Shown here piece by piece: positions 8,532-15,499 of a stretch of 23,376 nucleotides of DNA (its first letter is position 1; every line of letters begins with the position of its first letter). The stretch comes from Deltaproteobacteria bacterium. Lineage in GTDB: Bacteria > Desulfobacterota > Syntrophia > Syntrophales > Smithellaceae. The position numbers and the translations under genes were made by a program. The DNA is taken from the NCBI GenBank assembly GCA_019136325.1, contig JAGVUJ010000085.1, positions 1-23,376 on the forward strand. The letters are read 5' to 3'. The notes under the pieces are model-generated. The model was given only the letters and a program-made list of their open reading frames with translations, had not been told where the DNA came from and searched no databases.

Positions 8532-9065
8532 AACATTCTCCTTTCGTTTCAGTTTTAATCAATAATTTCACGAAAAAACTATTTAAACGTTAACGATACC
8601 CTTCAAATTGAACGGGAAGGGTCTGATCAATCCTTTATGTCGGACTCCAGAAGCTGATGGTTAAGTTGATGGGTTAATATTCACGAACAAATATTTTAAT
8701 TATCGACTGAGCCAAAAGCAGCCTGGCAACCAAATGTCACTTTGTTAACACACAGAAACGTACAGGAAAGAGAGGGGGAACGCACAATTTTAGTTGAGTT
8801 ATTAATATTCCTTTTTCTGTTTTTTATCAAGCAAAAAGCCTTCGTTCAATATTGCTTATCTCGTGTAAATTCTGTTTATGACGAATTGAAAGGAGGTGTT
8901 TTTGTCTTTATGGAGGACTCAGGAACGACAGGAAAAAAATGATTATTTCTAAAAAGTTTCGGTGCTAGGCGGTTGTCTATCCCGCTCCGCTATGAGAATA
9001 TAAGAGGTTGCTCGCTATCCTAATGCCCGGCGCTCCCGGGAAAATATTCAATGCCGAATGGGCTC
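8532..9065. other. Intergenic stretch without a supported gene
   Basis: About 530 bases upstream of the OmpA-like gene. A 6-bp inverted repeat CCCTTC/GAAGGG (8599-8604 with 8616-8621) lies in the probable promoter or leader region. AAAGGAGG at 8889-8896 resembles a strong ribosome site, followed by a TTG-started 16-codon frame (8902-8952) that is too short to support. CCCGG/CCGGG at about 9026-9040 forms a hairpin. Nothing else is recognisable. Confidence 0.4.
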
Positions 9066-9263
9066 TCAACGAGTATCACTGGTTTTCTTTGTTTTATCTG
9101 GCTCTTTATACACTTTCCATTTGTGATTCGGATCACTCACAAAAGATTGATCGACCGCGCTGCCATACTCATCTGTTTTAAATGTTCTGACAATCCATCC
9201 GCCGAGAACTTCTTGCCTATCGCTTTTAATACTGTCACCGACAGTCCTTAAGGTTTCCCACAT
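9066..9263 (-). CDS. Small hypothetical protein, 65 residues
   Basis: The peptide MWETLRTVGDSIKSDRQ... is hydrophilic and has a conserved-looking core, GGWIVRTF followed by VDQSFVSDPNHKWKVY, that reads like a small folded domain rather than random translation. No family can be named. Its ATG (9261-9263) lies inside the end of the upstream 58-residue gene, a 16-base overlap, and no strong ribosome site is present, so translation is probably coupled. No signal peptide, membrane segment or cysteine is seen. A frameshift joining both into one longer protein is an alternative reading. Confidence 0.5.
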   Translation of the reverse strand: MWETLRTVGDSIKSDRQEVLGGWIVRTFKTDEYGSAVDQSFVSDPNHKWKVYKEPDKTKKTSDTR

Positions 9264-9424
9264 TTCAACTCGCCCTTCGTTTCTTCCCGATATATCAGCT
9301 CTCTTGTTTTTCTGAGTAATTCCTTTGAGTCCATTAAAGCTTCTATGACGTCACGGTTTGAGTCGCACCAGTTATTTCTCCGATAGTCGCTATGGAGAAA
9401 TGCTTGACCGTTCTCATCCTTCAT
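9248..9424 (-). CDS. Small hypothetical protein, 58 residues
   Basis: A short frame starting MKDENGQAFLHSDYRRNNWC and ending GELKCGKP. ATG 9422-9424 is preceded by AAGGAA with about 7 bases, a credible ribosome site. The peptide is charged, with an amphipathic helix-like middle (RDVIEALMDSKELLRKTRELI, residues 25-45). Its stop overlaps the start of the next gene by 16 bases, which suggests a two-gene unit. No family is recognised and no partner function can be assigned. The overlap and ribosome site are the main support for it being real. Confidence 0.5.
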   Translation of the reverse strand: MKDENGQAFLHSDYRRNNWCDSNRDVIEALMDSKELLRKTRELIYREETKGELKCGKP

Positions 9425-9460
9425 ATTTAAATTCCTTTTTGATGGTTTTCCGCCGTTTCA

Positions 9461-9574
9461 CTATTTCTTCTTGCCTGAAGCCTTTTTTTCTTTTGCCCTG
9501 ATCTTCAGACTCTGCTCCCGTCTTCTTCTTTTGCGTGCAAGTTCCTTTCTCCGTTCACCACTTTTCTGGCCCAT
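9461..9574 (-). CDS. Very small basic protein, 37 residues
   Basis: The frame MGQKSGERRKELARKRRRRE continues to an equally lysine-rich end (KKASGKKK). About half the residues are Lys or Arg and there is no hydrophobic core, so it is likely disordered or helical and nucleic-acid associated; that is inference. A perfect AAGGAGG (9579-9585) lies four bases before ATG 9572-9574, strong evidence for translation. It lies between two other small minus-strand genes near a cold-shock gene. No family name can be given. Confidence 0.6.
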   Translation of the reverse strand: MGQKSGERRKELARKRRRREQSLKIRAKEKKASGKKK

Positions 9575-9627
9575 GATGCCTCCTTAATATTACCTAAAGT
9601 TAATGTTCCGTTATCCGGAAAGATCGA

Positions 9628-9816
9628 TTATTCCGCGCCTTCAATGATTTCCTCTACCGGGATCAAGGTGGTGTCTGATCCATTGTTCGGCGCGCCCGAC
9701 TTGATTTTAGCCCGGTTCTGCCTGGCCATCCGACGTTTTGAGTCCCTGTCCATTTGTTTCCGCTGTTGTGCTTTTAAGTTGGCGGTCTTACCAACGTTGT
9801 ACATGGGCTTTCCCAT
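9628..9816 (-). CDS. Small basic protein, 62 residues
   Basis: MGKPMYNVGKTANLKAQQRK is followed by a strongly basic stretch (DSKRRMARQNRAKIKS, about residues 25-40) and an acidic end (PVEEIIEGAE). The composition suggests RNA or DNA binding, but no domain is recognised. ATG 9814-9816 has only a weak ribosome site. The gene begins about 50 bases past the cold-shock terminator on the same strand, so it may be reached by read-through or have its own promoter. The 37-residue basic protein follows 53 bases later. Confidence 0.6.
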   Translation of the reverse strand: MGKPMYNVGKTANLKAQQRKQMDRDSKRRMARQNRAKIKSGAPNNGSDTTLIPVEEIIEGAE

Positions 9817-9868
9817 TTTAATGCCTGTTGCTCTTTCATTCAGATGTTACTGAACAGGTTGAAAACAG

Positions 9869-9906
9869 AAAGGCTCTCCGTAAAACCGAGTTCACGGAGA
9901 GCCTTT
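9869..9906 (-). terminator. Terminator after the cold-shock gene
   Basis: A perfect 13-bp stem (9869-9881 with 9894-9906), AAAGGCTCTCCGT paired across a 12-base loop. The stem ends in A and T runs, so it can act on both strands. It starts 18 bases beyond the csp stop. Confidence 0.85.
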
Positions 9907-9923
9907 TCTATTCACATGTTTGA

Positions 9924-10124
9924 TTACAGGGCTTTCACGTTGACTGCCGACGGGCCTTTGGGGCCATTTTCGATATCGAAACTGACGCTCGCGCCTTCCT
10001 GCAGTGTCTTGAAGCCGCCGGCCTGAATTGCGCTGAAATGAACGAATACGTCACCGCCTTCGTCATTCGAGATAAATCCGAAACCTTTGCCTTCATTAAA
10101 CCATTTTACTTTTCCTTCTGACAT
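9924..10124 (-). CDS. CspA-family cold-shock protein
   Basis: 66 residues, the normal length for a single cold-shock domain. [19 protein letters not shown] holds RNP1 (KGFGFI) and DVFVHFSAI holds RNP2; the aromatic residues that stack on single-stranded nucleic acid are present. It should act as an RNA chaperone or antiterminator. The start at ATG 10122-10124 is chosen over a longer frame because the family begins at MSEGKVKWF and AAGGAAG precedes it. A perfect TATAAT lies on the minus strand at 10189-10194 with a poor -35, giving a leader of about 60 bases. Palindromes at 10196-10285 lie directly upstream of that -10. Confidence 0.96.
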   Translation of the reverse strand: MSEGKVKWFNEGKGFGFISNDEGGDVFVHFSAIQAGGFKTLQEGASVSFDIENGPKGPSAVNVKAL

Positions 10125-10195
10125 AGCTCTAATCTTCCTTTCATAAATTTTTAAAAGTCGAATCAGCACGATGACAGAACTCACGGGTATTATAC

Positions 10196-10285
10196 CCTCC
10201 GCTTTGCGGGATTGTTCTCAATCCCGATATATCGGGCTTGGATAGTTCGTCCAATAAATTTCAATGCGCTGCGCTTCTGAAATTT
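10196..10285. repeat. Cluster of overlapping palindromes upstream of csp
   Basis: Successive inverted repeats: CCGC/GCGG around TTT (10199-10209), GGGATTG/CAATCCC around TTCT (10208-10225), the perfect palindrome CCCGATATATCGGG (10223-10236) and AAATTTCA/TGAAATTT (10256-10263 with 10278-10285). The first three share arms, so alternative foldings are possible. It could be a REP-like mobile repeat or a leader/regulatory element of csp. Confidence 0.5.
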
Positions 10286-10297
10286 GAGTCTCACAAT

Positions 10298-10403
10298 AAA
10301 AAAGCCACCAAGACCATAAAGTACCCGGTAGCTAGCCTATGTGCTTCAAAATGTCTAAATCCAACTCTTAACTTCGCATCTTTATTTCTAAATATCCGAA
10401 GTT
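10298..10403 (-). ncRNA. Candidate small RNA (promoter, 5' hairpin, terminator, no ORF)
   Basis: From a predicted start near 10403 the minus-strand transcript would open with TAACTTCG paired to CGAAGTTA (10397-10404 with 10369-10376; loop 20 bases with an inner ATTT/AAAT) and close with GCTACC/GGTGGC (10327-10332 with 10304-10309) followed at once by TTTTTT (10298-10303). Length is about 105 bases. No minus-strand gene with a ribosome site lies inside. The terminator is 174 bases before csp, so a csp attenuator leader is the alternative. No known RNA family is recognised. Confidence 0.4.
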
Positions 10404-10409
10404 AGTCGA

Positions 10410-10438
10410 ACAGTACGGCAATAGCGCGTAATAGTCAA
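10410..10438 (-). promoter_or_regulatory. Candidate promoter of the small-RNA unit
   Basis: On the minus strand TTGACT (10433-10438) is spaced exactly 17 bases from TACTGT (10410-10415). The -35 is near consensus, the -10 moderate. Confidence 0.35.
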
Positions 10439-10604
10439 CCTTTATTTGCGGGGATAACGCTTTGTGAGAGCAATATGGAGAAGATCTGTGATGCTTCCTC
10501 ATATAAAGCACAACGTTACGATGTTAAGCCTTTGGGGAGATATATTTATTATTTGCGGGATAAAAGCCAGGGAATCAAAGCCATCAGGAGATAAATTTTT
10601 ATTC

Positions 10605-10635
10605 TTGACATTTCGAGAGCAATGGATGGTACTAA
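10605..10635 (+). promoter_or_regulatory. Weak candidate promoter of the FMN split-barrel gene
   Basis: A perfect TTGACA (10605-10610) is followed after 19 bases by TACTAA (10630-10635). The spacing is long, so the call is weak. It would give a leader of about 90 bases before the start at 10730. Confidence 0.25.
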
Positions 10636-10729
10636 GATGCAAACGTTGCATGGACAAAGAATTCCGTTCTTGCTCGTGCGTTGTCCAGAGTAAATCACTG
10701 CCCCATCTTATATCAAAGGAGTCATGGCT

Positions 10730-11158
10730 ATGCGCGCTGATATTCAAAAAATGATTTCGGAAAATAAAATATGTGTTATGGCCACCGTTGCGGACGGCGC
10801 TCCGCATTGCTCTCTGATGTCTTACGCAACGAGCAAGGACTGTCGTGAAATTTACATGGCCACGTTCAAGGACACGAAAAAATATTGTAATCTTATCGCC
10901 AATCCGACCGTCAGTCTACTGATCGATACGCGGGATGCATCGCCACGGGACAAAACCAGGGCGCTGACGGTAACCGGAGTTTTCCAAGCCGTAGATCATG
11001 ACAAAAGATTAAAAGAGATTCGGGAAACGTTGATCAAGAAGCATCCCGATTTGAAGAATTTTTTCAACCATCCCGACGCCCGCATCGTCGTCATCAAAGT
11101 CATCGCCCTGCAGCTTCTGGACAATGTGACCGATGCGTATTTTGAAGCCGTAAAGTAA
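10730..11158 (+). CDS. Pyridoxamine 5'-phosphate oxidase-like FMN-binding split-barrel protein
   Basis: 142 residues. The N-terminal helix and strand MRADIQKMISENKICVMATV, then GAPHCSLMSYA and REIYMATFKDTKKYCNL, follow the split-barrel flavin fold of the general-stress-protein-26/PNPOx-like family, and LTVTGVFQAV is the usual later strand. Members bind FMN, F420 or heme and act as oxidoreductases; the cofactor here is not certain. AAAGGAG (10715-10721) lies only two bases from an ATG at 10724 but eight from ATG 10730, so the latter is chosen. It stands alone and converges on the PilZ gene. No export signal is present. Confidence 0.82.
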   Translation: MRADIQKMISENKICVMATVADGAPHCSLMSYATSKDCREIYMATFKDTKKYCNLIANPTVSLLIDTRDASPRDKTRALTVTGVFQAVDHDKRLKEIRETLIKKHPDLKNFFNHPDARIVVIKVIALQLLDNVTDAYFEAVK

Positions 11159-11193
11159 AAATAAAATTTAAGAAAAATAAGACACCATGGCGC

Positions 11194-11219
11194 AACATTG
11201 TTCGGCGGGACAACGTGTT
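11194..11219. terminator. Possible bidirectional terminator between convergent genes
   Basis: AACA-TTGTTC pairs with GGACAA-TGTT around GGCG (11194-11219, with one bulge). It lies between the convergent split-barrel and PilZ genes. A T-rich stretch follows on the minus strand only after about 15 bases, so the call is tentative. Confidence 0.3.
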
Positions 11220-11233
11220 CGGAATTTTCCCGA

Positions 11234-11521
11234 TTAGAGAAAAGTAATTCCTACTTTGGTGACTTGATTTTCCAGTTTGCTGATCCAGGCTATTTTGGCT
11301 TTTGTTTTGGGCAGTGTGCCGCACTGGCAAAGCACTTCCTGGCCCTGTTGTAAGTTCATTTCTCCCACAAATATTGCACAGCAGCCATTGAAACTTTCAT
11401 TTTCTCCCAATCCCACGCGCTGTCCCGTTTTCCTGGTTTTTTCGTCCAGGTAATAAAGGGTCACCAGTTCGTTCGGCTCGGCGGGATATCGGATATATTT
11501 TCTCTTGTCGAAATCGCTCAT
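11234..11521 (-). CDS. Small PilZ-domain protein, putative c-di-GMP receptor
   Basis: 95 residues, essentially one PilZ domain. The two c-di-GMP binding motifs are present: R7xxxR11 (RKYIR) and N41xS43xxG46 (NESFNG). The later barrel strands are visible as GQEVLCQCG and VTKVGITFL. Stand-alone PilZ proteins usually carry a c-di-GMP signal to a partner by binding it. ATG 11519-11521 follows CAGGAG at 7 bases. It is last in a minus-strand series with the nitroreductase-like gene 180 bases upstream, so it may be a separate transcript. The diguanylate cyclase at 2780-5089 is a possible source of ligand; the link is inference. Confidence 0.8.
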   Translation of the reverse strand: MSDFDKRKYIRYPAEPNELVTLYYLDEKTRKTGQRVGLGENESFNGCCAIFVGEMNLQQGQEVLCQCGTLPKTKAKIAWISKLENQVTKVGITFL

Positions 11522-11701
11522 TGAAAACTCCTGTCTGCCTGTTTCTGATCGAAAAGGGCTCTCAATAAAATTTTATCTGCTCAGGAAATATTTTGTGGAT
11601 TTTTTTACCGGGTGTAAGTTTATGGTAGCCGCGTTTTTATGTCAAGGGAATCTTGGCTGCTTATCCCATTTGTTTCCATTTTCCCGAAACGGGAAAAAAG
11701 T

Positions 11702-12403
11702 TTATTTTCGTCCAACCGGCATCAGGTACAGCGGCTGATGACGGGCCGGGAGATTCAGCGCCTGCCTGACTTTCTCATCATGAAATGCGCCGATCGGCAC
11801 GGCCGCCAATCCCAGCGCCGCGGCTTGCAGCAGCAAATTCTGTCCGGCGTGACCTGCTTCCATCTTCACATATCTTTCCGCCCGGGTCCCATATTTTTCA
11901 GACGTTCTTTCATAGACTGCGGCAATCACAAAAACGGCAGGTGCTTTTTGAACGCTTTTCTGACCCAAAGCAGCTGAAGCAAGTTGACTGCGAACATCCG
12001 ACGCTACGAGGCGCAAAAGACGATGTTCCCCGGATGCATAACGAAACACGCCTTCTTTCATGACGACATAAAGCTCCAGAGGGAACATCGCGCCCGCCGA
12101 GGGGGCGGTTCTGGCACCCCAGTCACGCGTCTTCCCCTGGGCAGCCCAGAGCAGTTGGGACAATTCCTTGGTCGTCAAAGATCCGACGGAAAAATTCCGG
12201 ACGGACTGACGATTTTTTAAAGCTTCTTCCAGAGATGTTTTCCCCTTGTACGCCGGAGCGGGCAGATGAATAACAGACGGGTCGGACAAACGAGTCGTTT
12301 TATGATTCTGCGCGTTGACGGTCATGGCATGGAATGCCGTGAAACATAAAACGGTCATCACCACACCGTCGACAAAACGCCGGTCATCAAGATTACGACG
12401 CAT
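11702..12403 (-). CDS. Exported SagB/ThcOx-type nitroreductase-family protein
   Basis: 233 residues. A hydrophobic stretch at about 13-30 (GVVMTVLCFTAFHAMTVNA) ending in NAQN looks like a signal peptide or anchor. The FMN-binding nitroreductase fold follows: NRQSVRNF (64-71), the RTAPSAGAMFPLELYVV block (98-114) typical of SagB-like enzymes, and LGLAAVPIGAF (198-208) near the C-terminus. Family members reduce nitro groups or quinones, or oxidise azolines; most are cytoplasmic, so export would be uncommon. It lies 71 bases after the b5/DUF2231 gene on the same strand and may share its transcript. The substrate cannot be inferred. Confidence 0.85.
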   Translation of the reverse strand: MRRNLDDRRFVDGVVMTVLCFTAFHAMTVNAQNHKTTRLSDPSVIHLPAPAYKGKTSLEEALKNRQSVRNFSVGSLTTKELSQLLWAAQGKTRDWGARTAPSAGAMFPLELYVVMKEGVFRYASGEHRLLRLVASDVRSQLASAALGQKSVQKAPAVFVIAAVYERTSEKYGTRAERYVKMEAGHAGQNLLLQAAALGLAAVPIGAFHDEKVRQALNLPARHQPLYLMPVGRK

Positions 12404-12474
12404 GGTTTTTCTGCCTTATGAAATGCATGGTCTTACGGAAACACAACAAACCGCAATACTTCCCGTACTGCCGG

Positions 12475-13194
12475 TTATTTATTTTTCAGCACAGGAAATA
12501 CCAGTCTGCCGCCGTGCTCCCCGATAATGGATACCAGCGGCAGGCAGAAAAATACGAGCACCGGCACAATCCATTCCTCGCCTGAAGGGTTTTGCAGGAT
12601 CCCGGGGTTGACCACGAGCGCCGCCATAATGATGATGTCAGACAGCAGCAGCAAAAAAGAAAAAAACGTTTTACGCACGATGAGGGGATTGGGCTTCCCC
12701 GAATAATTAACAAGCCAGGCCAGAATGCCCGTGCCAATGGCTGCCGGCAGGGAGAGACTTCCCAGAATGTAGAGGTAGAAAACAGCGTCAAGGAGTCCCG
12801 GCGCCGGACGGATCAAATAATACCAGGCGAGAAACAGCGGAGCGATGATAAAGACAGCCATGGGAAAGTGCACGACCATGGGATGCGGATGCCGCTTGAA
12901 AAAAGGATAGGCCTCCATGAACTGCATCAGCCATTCCGGAAGAAAGGGCGGCTTTTCTTCTTTCGCTTTAATCAGTGTGCCCTTTTCCTGTATTTTCGTC
13001 AGAACCTCCTTGCCGTGCGGCGAGGCGGCAATGGCTTCCGTCAGATCGACACCCGCCTGATGCCTGTTCATATGCATGCCTTTTTTCCACAGACGGTTGC
13101 CCGTCACATCATAGACTTTCCCGTCTACCGCGACAAAAGCCTCACGGCCTTCTTTGCCGTCGTGTTTCGATAGTGTTTCACGGTCGAATTCCAT
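12475..13194 (-). CDS. Cytochrome b5-like heme-binding domain fused to DUF2231 membrane domain
   Basis: 239 residues from the chosen start. Residues about 1-75 form a prokaryotic cytochrome b5-like domain: AFVAVDGKVYDVTGNRLW and GMHMNRHQAGVDLTEAI, with H45 and H60 (ASPHG) as likely heme ligands. Residues about 100-239 match DUF2231, a four-helix membrane domain with HPHPMVVHF (102-110) and GEHGGRLVF (225-233), whose histidines may also bind heme. AAGGAGG at 13204-13210 lies 3 to 4 bases from ATG 13198-13200 but 9 from ATG 13192-13194, so MEFDRETL is preferred. It lies between the UbiA-like and nitroreductase-like genes on one strand. Electron transfer at the membrane is a reasonable inference. 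Confidence 0.85.
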   Translation of the reverse strand: MEFDRETLSKHDGKEGREAFVAVDGKVYDVTGNRLWKKGMHMNRHQAGVDLTEAIAASPHGKEVLTKIQEKGTLIKAKEEKPPFLPEWLMQFMEAYPFFKRHPHPMVVHFPMAVFIIAPLFLAWYYLIRPAPGLLDAVFYLYILGSLSLPAAIGTGILAWLVNYSGKPNPLIVRKTFFSFLLLLSDIIIMAALVVNPGILQNPSGEEWIVPVLVFFCLPLVSIIGEHGGRLVFPVLKNK

Positions 13195-13263
13195 GGTCAT
13201 CGCCCTCCTTCGCTCAATTTTATGGATTTCTGATCTGATTTTCAAGCCCCGATGTTCGGAATA

Positions 13264-14391
13264 TTATCGCGTTTCGAGCTGTCCTCGGTCCGGTATTTTC
13301 TTAAAAAAGACAGAAACGGCGGCGGGCAGATAAAAAGCCGTCAGCAGCAGTACGGCAAAAACGACCGGCTGAACGGCCCGCTGATTTTGCAGCCCCTGAA
13401 TCAAGCTGGCAATAATCAATAAAATGCCCGTCAAATTGTGCACGCGGATGGTCAGCAGATTGGCCGGCGTCATTCGCGCGGGTTCGCTGGAGTATTTTTT
13501 CATGATAATGAAAGCCCGGAAAGACCAGGGCAGCGTCAGGAGCGTCAGGTAAATCCAGAAACTCGCCATGCCGAACAACGGCGCCAGCAGCATGATCGCA
13601 TAGGCCAGCGTCAGGGCGATGGCGTAAAGCCACACCGCGTTTTTTACCCCGAATATTACGACCAGATTATTTTTACCGGCTGAGGCGTCACTGGACCTGT
13701 CCGGAATTTCATTGATGACGATCATGGCGAACATCATCAAACCCAGCGGCAACAGGATGATGAACGCCTCACCGGAAAATGAAATCGTCTGTACAACATA
13801 AGCGCCCATGCCGATGGTGAAACTGAAATTTATCAGTTGTGATAATTCCCCGAAACCATGATAGCCGTAACGCACAGGCGGCGCCGTATAAAAATAGGAG
13901 CACGCCATGCCAAACAGGCCGAAGGCCATGATCCACCAGGTTTGAACCACGCACAGATAGAGACCGATGCCGATGGTCAGACCATAAAAGGACGTGAAGA
14001 CCCGGCGTATCTGTGCGTGTTGGATAGCGCCACCGGTCAGGACGCCGCTGCCGCCGGAGAACGGATTTTCTTTTTCGTCATTTTTACCGTCAACGGCGGC
14101 ATGATAATCGAAATAGTCGTCGGTCATGTTCAGTGCAAGATGGTTCAGCGTCACGCCCAGAACGGTCAGAAAGAAAAACCACTGATTCATCAACCCCGTT
14201 TGTGTCCAGGCAACGACGCCTCCCAGGATGGCCGGTAAAAAACTGGCAGGTGTAAAATGATAGCGGAATGCGCTCCACCAGACGCGCAACGATTCACGCG
14301 TTTTGCGTGTTCCAGCGCACACGGTATTATTTCGTATTTGCGGATTTTGCAGCGGCTTAATTTCGGTTGGGAAAAATTCTTTATTTTTCAC
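13264..14391 (-). CDS. UbiA-family prenyltransferase, MenA-like
   Basis: 375 residues with about eight to nine membrane helices. The first Asp-rich motif is NMTDDYFDY (N88 to D95) and the second NEIPDRSSD (N227 to D235); these bind magnesium and the prenyl diphosphate. ENPFSGGSGVLTGG and SAGKNNLVVIFG are typical of the MenA-like branch, which prenylates dihydroxynaphthoate for menaquinone, although related enzymes use other aromatics. The start is uncertain: GTG 14389-14391 gives a non-homologous N-terminal tail and no ribosome site is visible; the family-like part begins near residue 33. It heads a same-strand series with the b5/DUF2231 and nitroreductase-like genes. Confidence 0.87.
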   Translation of the reverse strand: MKNKEFFPTEIKPLQNPQIRNNTVCAGTRKTRESLRVWWSAFRYHFTPASFLPAILGGVVAWTQTGLMNQWFFFLTVLGVTLNHLALNMTDDYFDYHAAVDGKNDEKENPFSGGSGVLTGGAIQHAQIRRVFTSFYGLTIGIGLYLCVVQTWWIMAFGLFGMACSYFYTAPPVRYGYHGFGELSQLINFSFTIGMGAYVVQTISFSGEAFIILLPLGLMMFAMIVINEIPDRSSDASAGKNNLVVIFGVKNAVWLYAIALTLAYAIMLLAPLFGMASFWIYLTLLTLPWSFRAFIIMKKYSSEPARMTPANLLTIRVHNLTGILLIIASLIQGLQNQRAVQPVVFAVLLLTAFYLPAAVSVFFKKIPDRGQLETR

Positions 14392-14506
14392 GGTTCATTT
14401 GTAACACAGGGCGAATCCGGCTGTCAAAACAGATTTGTCTTCGGTCGATCATCCATATGGATGCAGCTGTCCAACGTGAAACGTTATATCCGGTGTTTTA
14501 ATGACG

Positions 14507-14532
14507 CCATCCCTCCATTGCTGGAGGGATGG
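14507..14532. repeat. Perfect 11-bp hairpin, possible REP-like element
   Basis: CCATCCCTCCA (14507-14517) pairs perfectly with TGGAGGGATGG (14522-14532) around TTGC. No T-run follows, so it is unlikely to be a simple terminator. A second 7-bp inverted repeat GTTCCCG/CGGGAAC (14540-14546 with 14576-14582) lies just beyond. Both are in the divergent gap (14392-14813) between the UbiA-like and TetR genes. Confidence 0.5.
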
Positions 14533-14677
14533 TGAATGAGTTCCCGATCTTGTAACCGTGGGGGGGTCATTACGACGGGAACGAAAAAGAAGCGGTTCAC
14601 CCGCTGGGAAAGGCTTTTTTTATTTTTTATCTTCTCTGATCACCTCTAAAATAATTTCAATCAAAGTAAAACAAGTG

Positions 14678-14706
14678 TTGAATTTTGGACATAAGTACAA
14701 TATAGT
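14678..14706 (+). promoter_or_regulatory. Promoter of the TetR-family gene
   Basis: TTGAAT (14678-14683), a 17-base spacer and TATAGT (14701-14706), giving a leader of about 100 bases. The leader holds a tandem AGTCAAT-AGTCAAT near 14720-14733 that could be an operator site for autoregulation; that is inference. Confidence 0.45.
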
Positions 14707-14813
14707 GCGTCTGTGTCAGAGTCAATAGTCAATATTCTATTTTTTTGTATGATATTGAACAAATACTGATTGTTTTGTCTGACTTTAGCTAAAAATTTTG
14801 CAGGAGATGGAAA

Positions 14814-15416
14814 ATGATCAAAAAGGATGTGCATGCGAAAGCGGAATATCGGAGCGCTATTCGATCACGAAAATTGATCAAACAGGCGTATGTGGAGCTG
14901 ATCAAGGAGAAAGATATTGATAAAATCACCATCAAGGACGTTGTCACCAAGGCGGATATTAACCGAGGGACCTTTTATGCGCATTACAACAGCATTAATG
15001 CCGTTTCCGAACAGATCGGAAGCGAAATCGTTTCGGCTTTGTTTGAATTCCTTGATGAATTTAAAGATTCCCGGATGATTGAAAATCCCCTGCCCTTTCT
15101 CAGAAAGATTTCACGCTTTCTGGAAGAAGACCTGGAATTTTACCGGATATTGATTAATTCGCAGAGTTCCATCATCTTTCTGAATAAACTCAAGAGGTTG
15201 TTTGTTAATAAAATACGCAGCGACGAGAAAAAGATGTCGGCAATCAAAAATAAGGATCAGTTCATCATTTGCGTCGATCTGTTTGCGTCCGGATTTGTCG
15301 GCCTTTATCAGGACTGGTTTAATCATAAAATTAAAATGTCGCTCGATGAATTAGCCGTAAATTTCAGTGAGATTATTAAGAACGGTTTCAAGCCCTACCT
15401 GCCCGCCAAGAGATAA
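14814..15416 (+). CDS. TetR-family transcriptional regulator
   Basis: 200 residues, usual length. The N-terminal helix-turn-helix (about 15-60) reads SRKLIKQAYVELIKEK, ITIKDVVTKADINRGTFYAHY, the TetR signature. The C-terminal part is helical and would bind a ligand. ATG 14814 has AGGAG at 7 bases. It is divergent from the UbiA-like gene and converges on the liv operon. TetR proteins most often control themselves and the divergent neighbour, so the UbiA-b5-nitroreductase series is the first target to consider; liv is the second. Confidence 0.92.
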   Translation: MIKKDVHAKAEYRSAIRSRKLIKQAYVELIKEKDIDKITIKDVVTKADINRGTFYAHYNSINAVSEQIGSEIVSALFEFLDEFKDSRMIENPLPFLRKISRFLEEDLEFYRILINSQSSIIFLNKLKRLFVNKIRSDEKKMSAIKNKDQFIICVDLFASGFVGLYQDWFNHKIKMSLDELAVNFSEIIKNGFKPYLPAKR

Positions 15417-15499
15417 CGGACGCAAATAAGACGGGAAGGTAACCTCCAATCACGAGAGGATACTTTTGCCCGTATGCCTTCGCACTCAACCCCGTGCCC

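Noticed and set aside
8742..8942. 66-codon plus-strand frame in the gap before the OmpA-like gene
   Set aside because: No ribosome site at its start and low-complexity residues; the good ribosome-like site at 8889-8896 is inside it, not before it.
8902..8952. 16-codon frame after a strong ribosome-like site
   Set aside because: It is too short and needs a TTG start; no homologue can be recalled with certainty.
10298..10360. Possible c-di-GMP (GEMM) riboswitch, from a GCTACCGGGT-like stretch
   Set aside because: The conserved GCAAA and GAAA elements of GEMM are not present, so the resemblance is superficial.
10464..10754. 96-codon plus-strand frame before the FMN gene
   Set aside because: It overlaps the promoter and ribosome site of the next gene and has no domain or start signal.
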